Source: DASPTR01 sp964475545 (GTDB taxonomy: Archaea; Thermoproteota; Bathyarchaeia; Bathyarchaeales; Bathycorpusculaceae). From it: 33,891 nt of DNA. Positions 6,644 to 14,052 of the stretch are shown piece by piece. The DNA lies in the NCBI GenBank assembly GCA_964475545.1, contig CAYYXF010000008.1, forward strand, positions 1 through 33,891. The letters are read 5' to 3'. The position numbers and the translations under genes were made by a program. The notes beneath the pieces were generated by a model. The model was not told the origin of the DNA, searched no databases, and saw only the letters and a list, made by a program, of their open reading frames with translations. Within the stretch, counting starts at the first letter, position 1; each line of letters opens with the position of its first letter.

Positions 6644-8521
6644 ATGCGGATACTACAGCTACATTCAAACTTCATCGAATACAAGCCAATTCAGAAAGAA
6701 ATAGCCATCGCTGAGGAAGCTGAAAAGAAACCAATCCGATTGGACGAGTTAGTAGTGTTATTTACGGCAGTTGAAGAAGGAGACGACAAGGCAACTGCCC
6801 AGAAGGCTATAAGTGAAGTTCATGTCTTCCTTGAGAAATTGAAGACAAATCGAATCCTGATCTATCCCTACGCGCATCTCAGCAGCGATCTGGCAAAGCC
6901 CGCTGAGGCTCTCAAAATAGTCAAAATCATGGAAGCGCATGCACGAGAGAAGGGCATAGAAACCTATCGTGCCCCATTCGGCTGGAATAAACAATTCACC
7001 ATAGCGATAAAAGGTCATCCACTAGCAGAACAATCCAGAGCATACTTGCCAGCCAAGCCTGAAGAGAAGAAAGAACAAAAGGAAGAGAAGATTTCGGAAG
7101 CAGCAAAGGCAGAAGAAAAACTTGAATCTTTCTGGTATATCCTTGAACCGAATGGAAAAATGACACCCGTTGAAGATTATGAATTCAAAGGAAGTGGAAA
7201 CCTCAGCAAGTTCTCGAAATATGAAATATCAAAGGTGAGAGCGAGCCAGCAAATGCCCCCTCATGTGCTTTTGATGAAGAGGCTGGAAATAGCTGATTAT
7301 GAAATGGGGAGCGACCCGGGCAACATACGCTGGTATCCAAAAGGCCGGCTGATCAAATCACTGCTTGAGCAGTATGTGACTGCCAAGATGATCGAGTACG
7401 GAGCGATGGAAGTTGAAACGCCGGTGATGTACGATTTTCAACATCCAAGCTTGGCAGACTATTTGAACCGTTTTCCGGCACGACAGTATCTGCTGAAATC
7501 GGAGGATAAGGAGCTATTTCTGCGGTTCGCTGCTTGTTTCGGCCAATTCTTGATGGTTCATGACGCACAGTTTTCATATAAGCAAATGCCGCTGAAAGTC
7601 TATGAGTTGACTCGCTACAGTTTCAGACGCGAAAAGAGTGGCGAGGTCGTTGGTTTGAGACGCCTTCGAGCGTTTAGCATGCCAGACTGCCACGCCTTCT
7701 GCACAGATTTAGAACAGGCTAAGAAAGAATTCGTGGTGAGATTCAAGCTTTCCGCACAAATACTTGAGGAAATAGGTCTTTCGAAGGATGATTATGAAGG
7801 CGCGATACGTTTTACAATAGACTTCTACGAGGAGAACAAGAAATTCATAGCTTCCCTAGCCAAAACTTTTGGCAAGCCACTCTTGGTTGAGATGTGGAAG
7901 CAACCCTTCTTCTATTATAGGCTCAAATGGGACTTCAACTTCGTAGACAATCAAGACAAGGCCGCAGCCCTTTCGACTGACCAAATTGACGTTGAAAATG
8001 CCCAAAGGTACGACATAAACTACGTGGACGAGAAAGGTGAGAAACGTCATCCGCTGATTCTACACTGTTCGCCTAGCGGGGCGATCGAGAGAGACGTCTA
8101 TGCTCTGCTGGAAAAAGCTTTCCGAGAACAACAAAGCGGGAAAGCACCAATGCTTCCAATGTGGCTTTCGCCGACGCAGGTGCGCCTAGTTCCGATATCA
8201 GACAAGTTCATGGACGACGTTGAAGGAATGGCCAAAGAGATGGAGGAGCATTGCATACGCGTGGATATTGACGACCGGCAGATGACTTTGCAGAAAAAGG
8301 TTAGAGAAGCAGAGATGGAGTGGGTGCCATGCATCGTAGTCGTGGGGCAAAGAGAAATTGAATCAGGACTGCTTCCAGTAAGAGATAGAAGGACCGGCGA
8401 AAGGCGTGACATGAGGCTCGAGCAGTTGATCAGCGAGGTTGAAGAAGCGACGAAGGGCAGACCTTTCAAACCGTTGCCGCTGCCTAAGCACCTTTCAAAG
8501 AGACCCCAGTTCTACGGTTAA
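6644..8521 (+). CDS. thrS: Threonyl-tRNA synthetase, archaeal type
   Basis: ThrRS charges tRNA-Thr. The 625-residue protein begins with the archaea-specific editing domain (about residues 1-140, MRILQLHSNFIEYKP and the ILIYPYAHLSSDL motif), which resembles D-aminoacyl-tRNA deacylase and removes mischarged serine. The class II catalytic core covers about 230-510. It shows AACFGQF with the zinc cysteine, the motif 2 region FRREKSGEVVGLRRLRAFSMPDCHAFC with a zinc histidine, and LHCSPSGAIERDVYALLE with the last zinc histidine and the motif 3 arginine. An anticodon-binding domain (about 515-610) ends the protein. The linker near 145-160 is rich in Glu and Lys. Confidence 0.97.
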   Translation: MRILQLHSNFIEYKPIQKEIAIAEEAEKKPIRLDELVVLFTAVEEGDDKATAQKAISEVHVFLEKLKTNRILIYPYAHLSSDLAKPAEALKIVKIMEAHAREKGIETYRAPFGWNKQFTIAIKGHPLAEQSRAYLPAKPEEKKEQKEEKISEAAKAEEKLESFWYILEPNGKMTPVEDYEFKGSGNLSKFSKYEISKVRASQQMPPHVLLMKRLEIADYEMGSDPGNIRWYPKGRLIKSLLEQYVTAKMIEYGAMEVETPVMYDFQHPSLADYLNRFPARQYLLKSEDKELFLRFAACFGQFLMVHDAQFSYKQMPLKVYELTRYSFRREKSGEVVGLRRLRAFSMPDCHAFCTDLEQAKKEFVVRFKLSAQILEEIGLSKDDYEGAIRFTIDFYEENKKFIASLAKTFGKPLLVEMWKQPFFYYRLKWDFNFVDNQDKAAALSTDQIDVENAQRYDINYVDEKGEKRHPLILHCSPSGAIERDVYALLEKAFREQQSGKAPMLPMWLSPTQVRLVPISDKFMDDVEGMAKEMEEHCIRVDIDDRQMTLQKKVREAEMEWVPCIVVVGQREIESGLLPVRDRRTGERRDMRLEQLISEVEEATKGRPFKPLPLPKHLSKRPQFYG

Positions 8522-8570
8522 CCATAATTGAGAGCATCCCTTTTCTTGCACAAACTATATCAAAGCATGA

Positions 8571-8578
8571 TTTTATAG
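8571..8578 (+). promoter_or_regulatory. TATA box of the branched-chain aminotransferase gene
   Basis: TTTTATAG lies 30-37 bases before the TTG start of the aminotransferase. The predicted transcription start is near 8600, so the leader would be only a few bases. The 86-base interval after thrS therefore carries an independent promoter. Confidence 0.5.
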
Positions 8579-8607
8579 ACTAGTTTCTCAAGTTCGGGGG
8601 AACACTA

Positions 8608-9498
8608 TTGGAGAAGGAATTGCAGGTTTACATTGATGGTGTGTACTATCCGAAGTCGCAGGCCAAGGTTTCAGTTTTTGATCACGGTCTTTTGTATGGA
8701 GACGGCATATTCGAAGGAATCCGTGCGTATAATGGCGTGGTTTTCAAGTTGAAAGAGCATATTGACAGGCTTTATCGTTCAGCCCATATGATAATGCTTG
8801 AAATCCCAATGACTAGAGAACAGATGATTCAAGCGGTCTTGGAGACCTTGCGAAAGAACAACCTGAAGGATGCTTACATCAGATTGATAGTCACGCGAGG
8901 GATTGGAGACCTCGGATTGAACCCGAGAAGATGTTCAAAACCAACGGTAATCGTGATAACAGACACCATTTCGTTGCACAAGCGTGAAGCTAAACAAAAC
9001 GGGGTCACCGCTATGCTTTCATGGGTTAAGAGGGATCCTGTGGATGCAACGTCCCACGAGATAAAATCGCTTAATTATCTTAACAGTATACTGGCGAAAA
9101 TCGAGGCAAACATAAGTGGCGTTGACGAGGCCATATGTCTTGACAAGAACGGTTTTGTATGCGAAGGAGTGGCTGAGAACATCTTCATAGTGAAGAACGG
9201 GAAACTGTTCACTCCGCCAAGCTACACTGGTGCATTGCCCGGAATAACGGCTGATGAGGTTATGAAGCTTGCTCAAAAGCTAGGCTATGAGGTGAGAGAA
9301 AAAAACATAACACCTTATGAGCTTTTTAACGCTGAAGAAGTGTTCTTTACGGGAACGGCGGCCGAAGTTGTGCCTGTCAGGGAGATAAACAAGAGGCTAA
9401 TAGACAGTGGGAAGCCAGGGCCAATAACTAGAAGGCTGATGGAAGAATTCTTGAAACTGGTCTGTGATCCGAAGCAGGGAGCGCTTATCTACAAATAG
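8608..9498 (+). CDS. ilvE: Branched-chain amino acid aminotransferase
   Basis: This is a fold-type IV PLP enzyme that interconverts leucine, isoleucine and valine with their 2-oxoacids, using glutamate/2-oxoglutarate. FDHGLLYGDGIFEGIRAYNG is the classic N-terminal BCAT signature. The PLP lysine is in HEIKSLNYLNSILAKIEA. The conserved EGVAENIFIVKNG and FFTGTAAEVVPV segments bind the cofactor phosphate and the substrate. Length of 296 residues is normal. D-amino acid aminotransferase is the main alternative in this fold, but the FEGIRAY and EIKSLNYLN motifs favour BCAT. The start is TTG. It ends convergently with an aspartate/alanine-type aminotransferase 28 bases away. Confidence 0.93.
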   Translation: MEKELQVYIDGVYYPKSQAKVSVFDHGLLYGDGIFEGIRAYNGVVFKLKEHIDRLYRSAHMIMLEIPMTREQMIQAVLETLRKNNLKDAYIRLIVTRGIGDLGLNPRRCSKPTVIVITDTISLHKREAKQNGVTAMLSWVKRDPVDATSHEIKSLNYLNSILAKIEANISGVDEAICLDKNGFVCEGVAENIFIVKNGKLFTPPSYTGALPGITADEVMKLAQKLGYEVREKNITPYELFNAEEVFFTGTAAEVVPVREINKRLIDSGKPGPITRRLMEEFLKLVCDPKQGALIYK

Positions 9499-9526
9499 TC
9501 ATATTTCGAGTTGAGCTAATCGAGCC

Positions 9527-10732
9527 TTACTTTTTCTTCTCCATGAATCTTTCAACTCCGTCAAATGCCTGCTCCAGCGTTTCAATCGGCGGGAGGATAA
9601 CCCCTCTAACGTGCCCAGCACCGTATGTCTGATCAAATCCCGAGCCATGCACAAAGAGCACGCCTGTCTCTCTCAAGAGATCAAGGACAAACTCCATATC
9701 TGTTTTCCATCGAAATCCCACAGCATGAATTCTTGGAAAAACATAGAACGCCCCCTCGGGCTTCGTGCAGCTTATGCCTTCAATTTCGTTCAGCCTCTTC
9801 AACGCATAATCCCTTCTTTGTTTGAGCTTTTGAACCGTTTCCTTGATGTGGTCTTGAGGGCCATTTAGAGCGGCTACTCCTGCTTTCTGAACTGGAGTGT
9901 TTGCGCAGAGTCTTATCCTTGTTTCCTTCTCTATTCCATGCTTCAACTCTTCAAGTCGTTCCTTCTTGTCATGGAAATACAAGTAACCCAGCCTCCATCC
10001 TGTCATGAGATACGCTTTGGAGAACCCGTTCAGTCCTATCACGGGGACATCTTTGGCCAGAGCAGCTGTGCTGACAAACTTCTTTCCATATGTTATTTGA
10101 TCGTAGATTTCATCTGACAAAACTGGCACATCGCACTCGCCTGCTAGGTCCACTATTTGCTTCACAACTTTCTCTTCGTAAAGTGCGCCGCAGGGGTTGT
10201 TGGGGTTGATGACTACTATGCCACGCGTTTTCTTCGAGATTTTTCTTCTCAGATCGTCAACGTTTGGCTGCCAGCCGTTCTTCTCAACGGTTTCGTATGT
10301 GATTGGGTTTCCACCGAAGAATCTTGCGTAGGAAATATAAGGCGGATAGGTTGGGCCAGGCAGGAGAATCTCGTCGCCAGCGTCGATAAGTGCGGCCATA
10401 ACCATTTGGATTCCTTCGGAAATCCCTTGGGTGACTATCACATCTCCTGCAGAAACTTCGACGCCATTGACTCTTTTTTCCTTCAGGGTTATGGCATGTC
10501 TGAGCTCAGGCAAACCTTCCGAGGGGGCATAAGCATTCGCTCCTCCTTCAACAGCATTTATCAAAGCCTGTTTGATATGTGGCGGCGTGTCGAAATCGAA
10601 CGCGACAGGGTCTCCTATGTTCAGGTAGAAGATCTTCTTGCCAGTTCTCTCAACCTGTTTTGCATGAACAATGACATCGCGGATAGCGTATTCGATGTTT
10701 TGCACCCTTTCAGTGACTGTGACATTAGTCAA
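9527..10732 (-). CDS. Aminotransferase class I/II (alanine/aspartate type)
   Basis: This is a fold-type I PLP aminotransferase of 401 residues. INPNNPCGALYEEK and LSDEIYDQITYG provide the Asn, Asp and Tyr that contact PLP. The Schiff-base lysine lies in GLNGFSKAYLMTGWRLGY. The C-terminal arginine region that binds the substrate carboxylate is in the GAGHVRGVILPP area. The sequence most resembles archaeal AlaA-like alanine aminotransferases, but aspartate or broad specificity cannot be excluded. It lies tail to tail with ilvE and 55 bases downstream of the surface glycoprotein gene. Its position fits an amino-acid catabolism or biosynthesis neighbourhood. Confidence 0.9.
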   Translation of the reverse strand: MTNVTVTERVQNIEYAIRDVIVHAKQVERTGKKIFYLNIGDPVAFDFDTPPHIKQALINAVEGGANAYAPSEGLPELRHAITLKEKRVNGVEVSAGDVIVTQGISEGIQMVMAALIDAGDEILLPGPTYPPYISYARFFGGNPITYETVEKNGWQPNVDDLRRKISKKTRGIVVINPNNPCGALYEEKVVKQIVDLAGECDVPVLSDEIYDQITYGKKFVSTAALAKDVPVIGLNGFSKAYLMTGWRLGYLYFHDKKERLEELKHGIEKETRIRLCANTPVQKAGVAALNGPQDHIKETVQKLKQRRDYALKRLNEIEGISCTKPEGAFYVFPRIHAVGFRWKTDMEFVLDLLRETGVLFVHGSGFDQTYGAGHVRGVILPPIETLEQAFDGVERFMEKKK

Positions 10733-10787
10733 GGTTATCCCTTTCAGAACAGAAGCTCTTGTTTGGATAAGAAATAAAAGTTGCGGA

Positions 10788-12488
10788 TTAGGGCGTGAAC
10801 TGCCATGTTCTCGACGCTTGGAAGCCGTCAGCAGTGTAGACTGTGGCCTTGACGGCGCCTGTGGCCAGATACCGAACCCAGTTAAACAAGCACATGAACG
10901 TGAGCGTTTCTCCTCTTTTTAGGGGATATCCCTGTTGGCCTATTATGGGGTTTGTAATATCGCTATCAATTTCGTAGGTTGTGCTTCCTGTTTGTAAGAC
11001 GATTTTTGTTATTGTCACGTTGTCTACTAGCGAATTAGCCGAATTTGAGATTGTGACATTAAAATATGGAATTGTGAAGTTAGTGACCGGATCTTGTAGC
11101 GTTCCGAAAACGAAGCGGTCTTCTAGCAGTTCAAGCCCAACAGAGGGTACGCTTACGCCTATAGATATGTTGAGTCCGTCTGCGGCCATTGCCGTGACTG
11201 TCGTGTTGATTCCCCGCAGATTCGTCCAATCAAAAGTGCAGTTGAGCGTTGCTTGTGTGCCGTTGGTCAGAACCGCAAACGGTGGATCAAGAACTGTCGC
11301 GGTTCCGTTGACGAGGATCTCCGTTATGTTTATGGCGTTGAGTGAACATGGCGTGTTTGTAACATTTACTAGAAAGTGATTTGTGTCGTTCAAGTCGAAT
11401 TTGACTTCGGTTATGTTCCAAACAACCGAAACAGGCGTCACAGCATTAGCCGTAGGAGCTGTGAAACCTTGCCTTGTGAAAACGCTCACCGTTATTGTCT
11501 TGTTCCGCTGTGTAGTCCAATCCCAAATGCATTTGACGACTTGTGTATGATTTGGCGCAAGAAAAAGCACGCTAATATTCAATGGTGGTATCGTGTTTTG
11601 AATAATTGCTGTCTCGTTCCCCACGGTCACATTTATCCTGCTCAATATCACGGCTGCTGTGGAGTCTTGTGCATTGCGAGCGGTAACGTTGAAATATCCT
11701 GGGTTTTCATAGTCAAACTTGATTTCATCTATAGAAACAATGGCTCCGAGAAGCCCACTTGTCACGTAGCTTGACTCGTATCCTTCAGCCGTTGCCACGG
11801 CGACCGTGACGTTTTGCCCTCGCAAGCTATCCCAATTCGCGTTACATCGGAGCACCTGGGTCTGGTTTGGCGGCAAAACACACGGAAGTGTTGGAGTGAC
11901 AGACGCAATTTTCTGGGCGAAAACTCTAACTTCTGAAATTGTGAGATTCGTGATGGAGTCCACAGAGTTCTCCACAGTCAGATCGAAGTATTCAACGGAT
12001 TCAGCTGAATCAAAAGTGGGTGTTATCGTTAGTTTCTCTTTCGGCGTAGTGTATTGAAAACTCTTGATTGAGGAGTTGCCTGCGACTGGTTCAATTCGCA
12101 CGGTGTCTCCGGCAAAATTGCTCCAGTTCTTTATGCATTTGAAGGTTTGTCTCGTTCCTTTTGTGAGTTGAAAGGGAAGTTGCTCAGGATATTCTGTTGT
12201 TGCTACATCGTAGGTTTCATTGGTCTCCTCAATAGTCAAGTGGAATGCAGATATGCCTACGTCAGACGCGGAGTTTGAAGGATTAAGGACTGTAAGATTA
12301 AAATACGAGAAATTACCGATTGGAAAATTCACATTTTCAACTATGAGTAACGTCGAGTCTTCTGGCATGTTGTAGTAGCTCGACATAACCCACATGTATG
12401 ATACTAATGCTCCCAATATGGCAGAGCACAGAATCAACAAAATCAGAAGAAGGGTTGAAATTGCCTTTGTCTCTTTTGATATGCGCAA
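10788..12488 (-). CDS. Pilin-like surface glycoprotein with five internal repeats
   Basis: The 566-residue protein begins MRISKETKAISTLLLILLILC and continues with a hydrophobic helix to about residue 33, like the N-terminus of archaeal type IV pilin-like or signal-anchored exported proteins. The rest is extracellular in character: Ser/Thr/Asn-rich, beta-strand-like, with more than 25 N-X-S/T glycosylation sequons. Five copies of a domain of roughly 100 residues follow, each with a YFNLTV-type strand, a conserved Cys in C-x3-[ND]-W, and a closing VTV.A..G strand. The TTG start is preceded by GAGG seven bases upstream. It could be a pilus, S-layer-associated or adhesin protein; a specific function cannot be assigned. 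Confidence 0.8.
   Translation of the reverse strand: MRISKETKAISTLLLILLILCSAILGALVSYMWVMSSYYNMPEDSTLLIVENVNFPIGNFSYFNLTVLNPSNSASDVGISAFHLTIEETNETYDVATTEYPEQLPFQLTKGTRQTFKCIKNWSNFAGDTVRIEPVAGNSSIKSFQYTTPKEKLTITPTFDSAESVEYFDLTVENSVDSITNLTISEVRVFAQKIASVTPTLPCVLPPNQTQVLRCNANWDSLRGQNVTVAVATAEGYESSYVTSGLLGAIVSIDEIKFDYENPGYFNVTARNAQDSTAAVILSRINVTVGNETAIIQNTIPPLNISVLFLAPNHTQVVKCIWDWTTQRNKTITVSVFTRQGFTAPTANAVTPVSVVWNITEVKFDLNDTNHFLVNVTNTPCSLNAINITEILVNGTATVLDPPFAVLTNGTQATLNCTFDWTNLRGINTTVTAMAADGLNISIGVSVPSVGLELLEDRFVFGTLQDPVTNFTIPYFNVTISNSANSLVDNVTITKIVLQTGSTTYEIDSDITNPIIGQQGYPLKRGETLTFMCLFNWVRYLATGAVKATVYTADGFQASRTWQFTP
10800..12370 (-). repeat. Five degenerate protein-level repeats of about 100 residues
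   Basis: The repeats are visible in the protein, not as exact DNA copies. The anchoring motifs are FKCIKNW, LRCNANW, VKCIWDW, LNCTFDW and FMCLFNW, spaced roughly 85-105 residues apart. Each is preceded by an N-rich strand such as YFNLTV, YFDLTV, YFNVTA, HFLVNVT or YFNVTI. The pattern suggests tandem immunoglobulin-like or CARDB-like beta-sandwich domains; this is inferred from the motif pattern. Confidence 0.7.
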
Positions 12489-12533
12489 ATTCTTACCTCA
12501 ATATGAACGATTGGTGTTAATCATATTTCTCAG

Positions 12534-12544
12534 AGGTAAATAAG
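12534..12544 (-). promoter_or_regulatory. TATA box of the surface glycoprotein gene
   Basis: Minus-strand GCTTATTTACC lies about 50 bases upstream of the TTG start at 12488. Transcription would begin near 12513, leaving a short leader that contains the GAGG ribosome-binding site at 12496-12499. The 125-base interval also holds the opposite promoter for the FAD oxidoreductase. Confidence 0.45.
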
Positions 12545-12587
12545 CGTTCTCTTACAATATCGATTTGAATTCGACCAGACAGCTAAG

Positions 12588-12595
12588 CTTAAATC
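12588..12595 (+). promoter_or_regulatory. TATA-like box of the FAD oxidoreductase gene
   Basis: CTTAAATC lies about 22 bases before the GTG at 12614 and 49 bases before the ATG at 12641. The predicted start of transcription is near 12617, so the message would be leaderless if the GTG is used, or have a leader of about 25 bases if the ATG is used. No Shine-Dalgarno is visible before either codon. Confidence 0.4.
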
Positions 12596-12613
12596 AGATC
12601 CGATTTTCTAGTA

Positions 12614-13927
12614 GTGCCATCCGAATTCGGTCGGAACTACATGACAGAATATGACGCGCTCATAGTGGGCGCAGGAATCGTAGGCTTATCAACTGCCTAT
12701 CATCTCAAGAATAGGAACCCAAAACTCAATGTTACGATCGTTGACAAGCTTGGCGCTGCGGGTCAGGGAAGCACGGCGAAGAGCGCCGCAGCGTTTCGTT
12801 GTCTATTTGCCTCACGCACAAACTTCGCTTTAGCAGATTCCTCAGCCGAGTTCTACAAGCACGTGCAAGATGATGTCAAGTTCGACCTGAAGCTGCGATG
12901 GGTCGGCTACTTATGGTTCTTTGACGAGGAAGGATACCGCAGAATGTTTCCCGTTTTAAAAGACCTGTCGAACAAGGGCTTCAAGCACGTGGAATATGAT
13001 GAAAGCGATATAGAAAGAAAACTCAACATCAAGACAAACCTTGCTAGCGATGAAGAAGCTAAAATGATGGGCTTGGGGAACATATACAAGGGCATACTAA
13101 TCCCCAAAGCAGGTTTAATCGATGTTGACTCGCTAATCAAATTCTACGAGTCAGAGTTTCTGAGACTAGGGGGAAAAATCCAGTACAATACGCATGTAAG
13201 CGAGATCGTTGTGGAACCCCGTCAGCCTTTTGGGATGCCAGGTGAACCTTATTTCTGGCAAGATGCGGTGATTACAGGAGCAAGAACGAATAAGGGTTTG
13301 ATAAAGGCGAAGAAAACCATAATCGCCGCTGGAGCATGGACTGCCCAGCTTCTCGACCCTCTTGGAATTGAATGTTTCATCAAGGCCAAGAAAAGACAGA
13401 TCTTTTCGATAAAAGCAAAGACTGACGCGCTTAGGAAATTGCTTTTCACAAGAGAATTCACAGATGCTGGGTGTCTGCCTTTCACGATACTTCCTAAGCC
13501 ATCTGCATACATCCGACCTGCGCCTGAAGAGGATGCGCTCTGGTTGGCCTATGCTGACGAGTTTCCAAGAGCCTTCAAGATTGAGGACAATCCTGAACCC
13601 GAAGAAAACTACTACAGATATGGGTTATACCAAGTCTTCGTGAAATACTTCCCGCAGTTCATGGACTGTCAGCCATTTTCGGCCTTTGCTGGGCTTTACG
13701 AAATAAACACTATTGATGGGCAACCCTTGATTTTCGAGGAGAATGGCTTGATGGTCGTAGGCGGCGCAAGCGGAAGCGGCATACTGAAGGCCGACGCCAT
13801 AGGCAGAATTGCCACCGCACTCTTCAACGGCGAGGATCATGCCTTGCTCTATGGAGACCGGGAATTCAAGGTCAGCGACTTGGGTTTGAAAAATCGCAAT
13901 ATAGAACCTGAAAAACTCGTCATCTAG
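12614..13927 (+). CDS. FAD-dependent oxidoreductase of the D-amino-acid/sarcosine oxidase (DAO) family
   Basis: The N-terminal Rossmann motif DALIVGAGIVGLSTAYHL binds FAD. It is followed by the DAO-family GQGSTAKSAAAFR segment, which sits near the flavin. The C-terminal part contains the second flavin-contact region MVVGGASGSGILKADAIGRIAT, and the substrate domain lies in between. The family oxidises C-N bonds in amino acids, sarcosine or other amines, releasing oxoacids or aldehydes; the substrate here is not readable. In an anaerobe it would act as a dehydrogenase with an unknown acceptor. The start may be GTG 12614 or ATG 12641, the latter giving MTEYDALIVGAG. An AOR-family gene follows on the same strand about 125 bases later. 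Confidence 0.85.
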   Translation: MPSEFGRNYMTEYDALIVGAGIVGLSTAYHLKNRNPKLNVTIVDKLGAAGQGSTAKSAAAFRCLFASRTNFALADSSAEFYKHVQDDVKFDLKLRWVGYLWFFDEEGYRRMFPVLKDLSNKGFKHVEYDESDIERKLNIKTNLASDEEAKMMGLGNIYKGILIPKAGLIDVDSLIKFYESEFLRLGGKIQYNTHVSEIVVEPRQPFGMPGEPYFWQDAVITGARTNKGLIKAKKTIIAAGAWTAQLLDPLGIECFIKAKKRQIFSIKAKTDALRKLLFTREFTDAGCLPFTILPKPSAYIRPAPEEDALWLAYADEFPRAFKIEDNPEPEENYYRYGLYQVFVKYFPQFMDCQPFSAFAGLYEINTIDGQPLIFEENGLMVVGGASGSGILKADAIGRIATALFNGEDHALLYGDREFKVSDLGLKNRNIEPEKLVI

Positions 13928-14052
13928 CTCAGACGTGCGGCTCCTTAGCTCTGGTCGGGCTTCCTGACCAATCCAGAACCCTTACATGTGTCGAAAAGCC
14001 TATTTGCGTGCCCAAGTGTAGTTCTGCTTCATGTAGATTCGAGGTGCAAGAA

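Noticed and set aside
13951..13973. Hairpin (TGGTCGGG/CCTGACCA) between the FAD enzyme and AOR 1
   Set aside because: An eight-pair stem with a three-base loop and no following T run. Archaeal termination does not use it, and no regulatory role is indicated.
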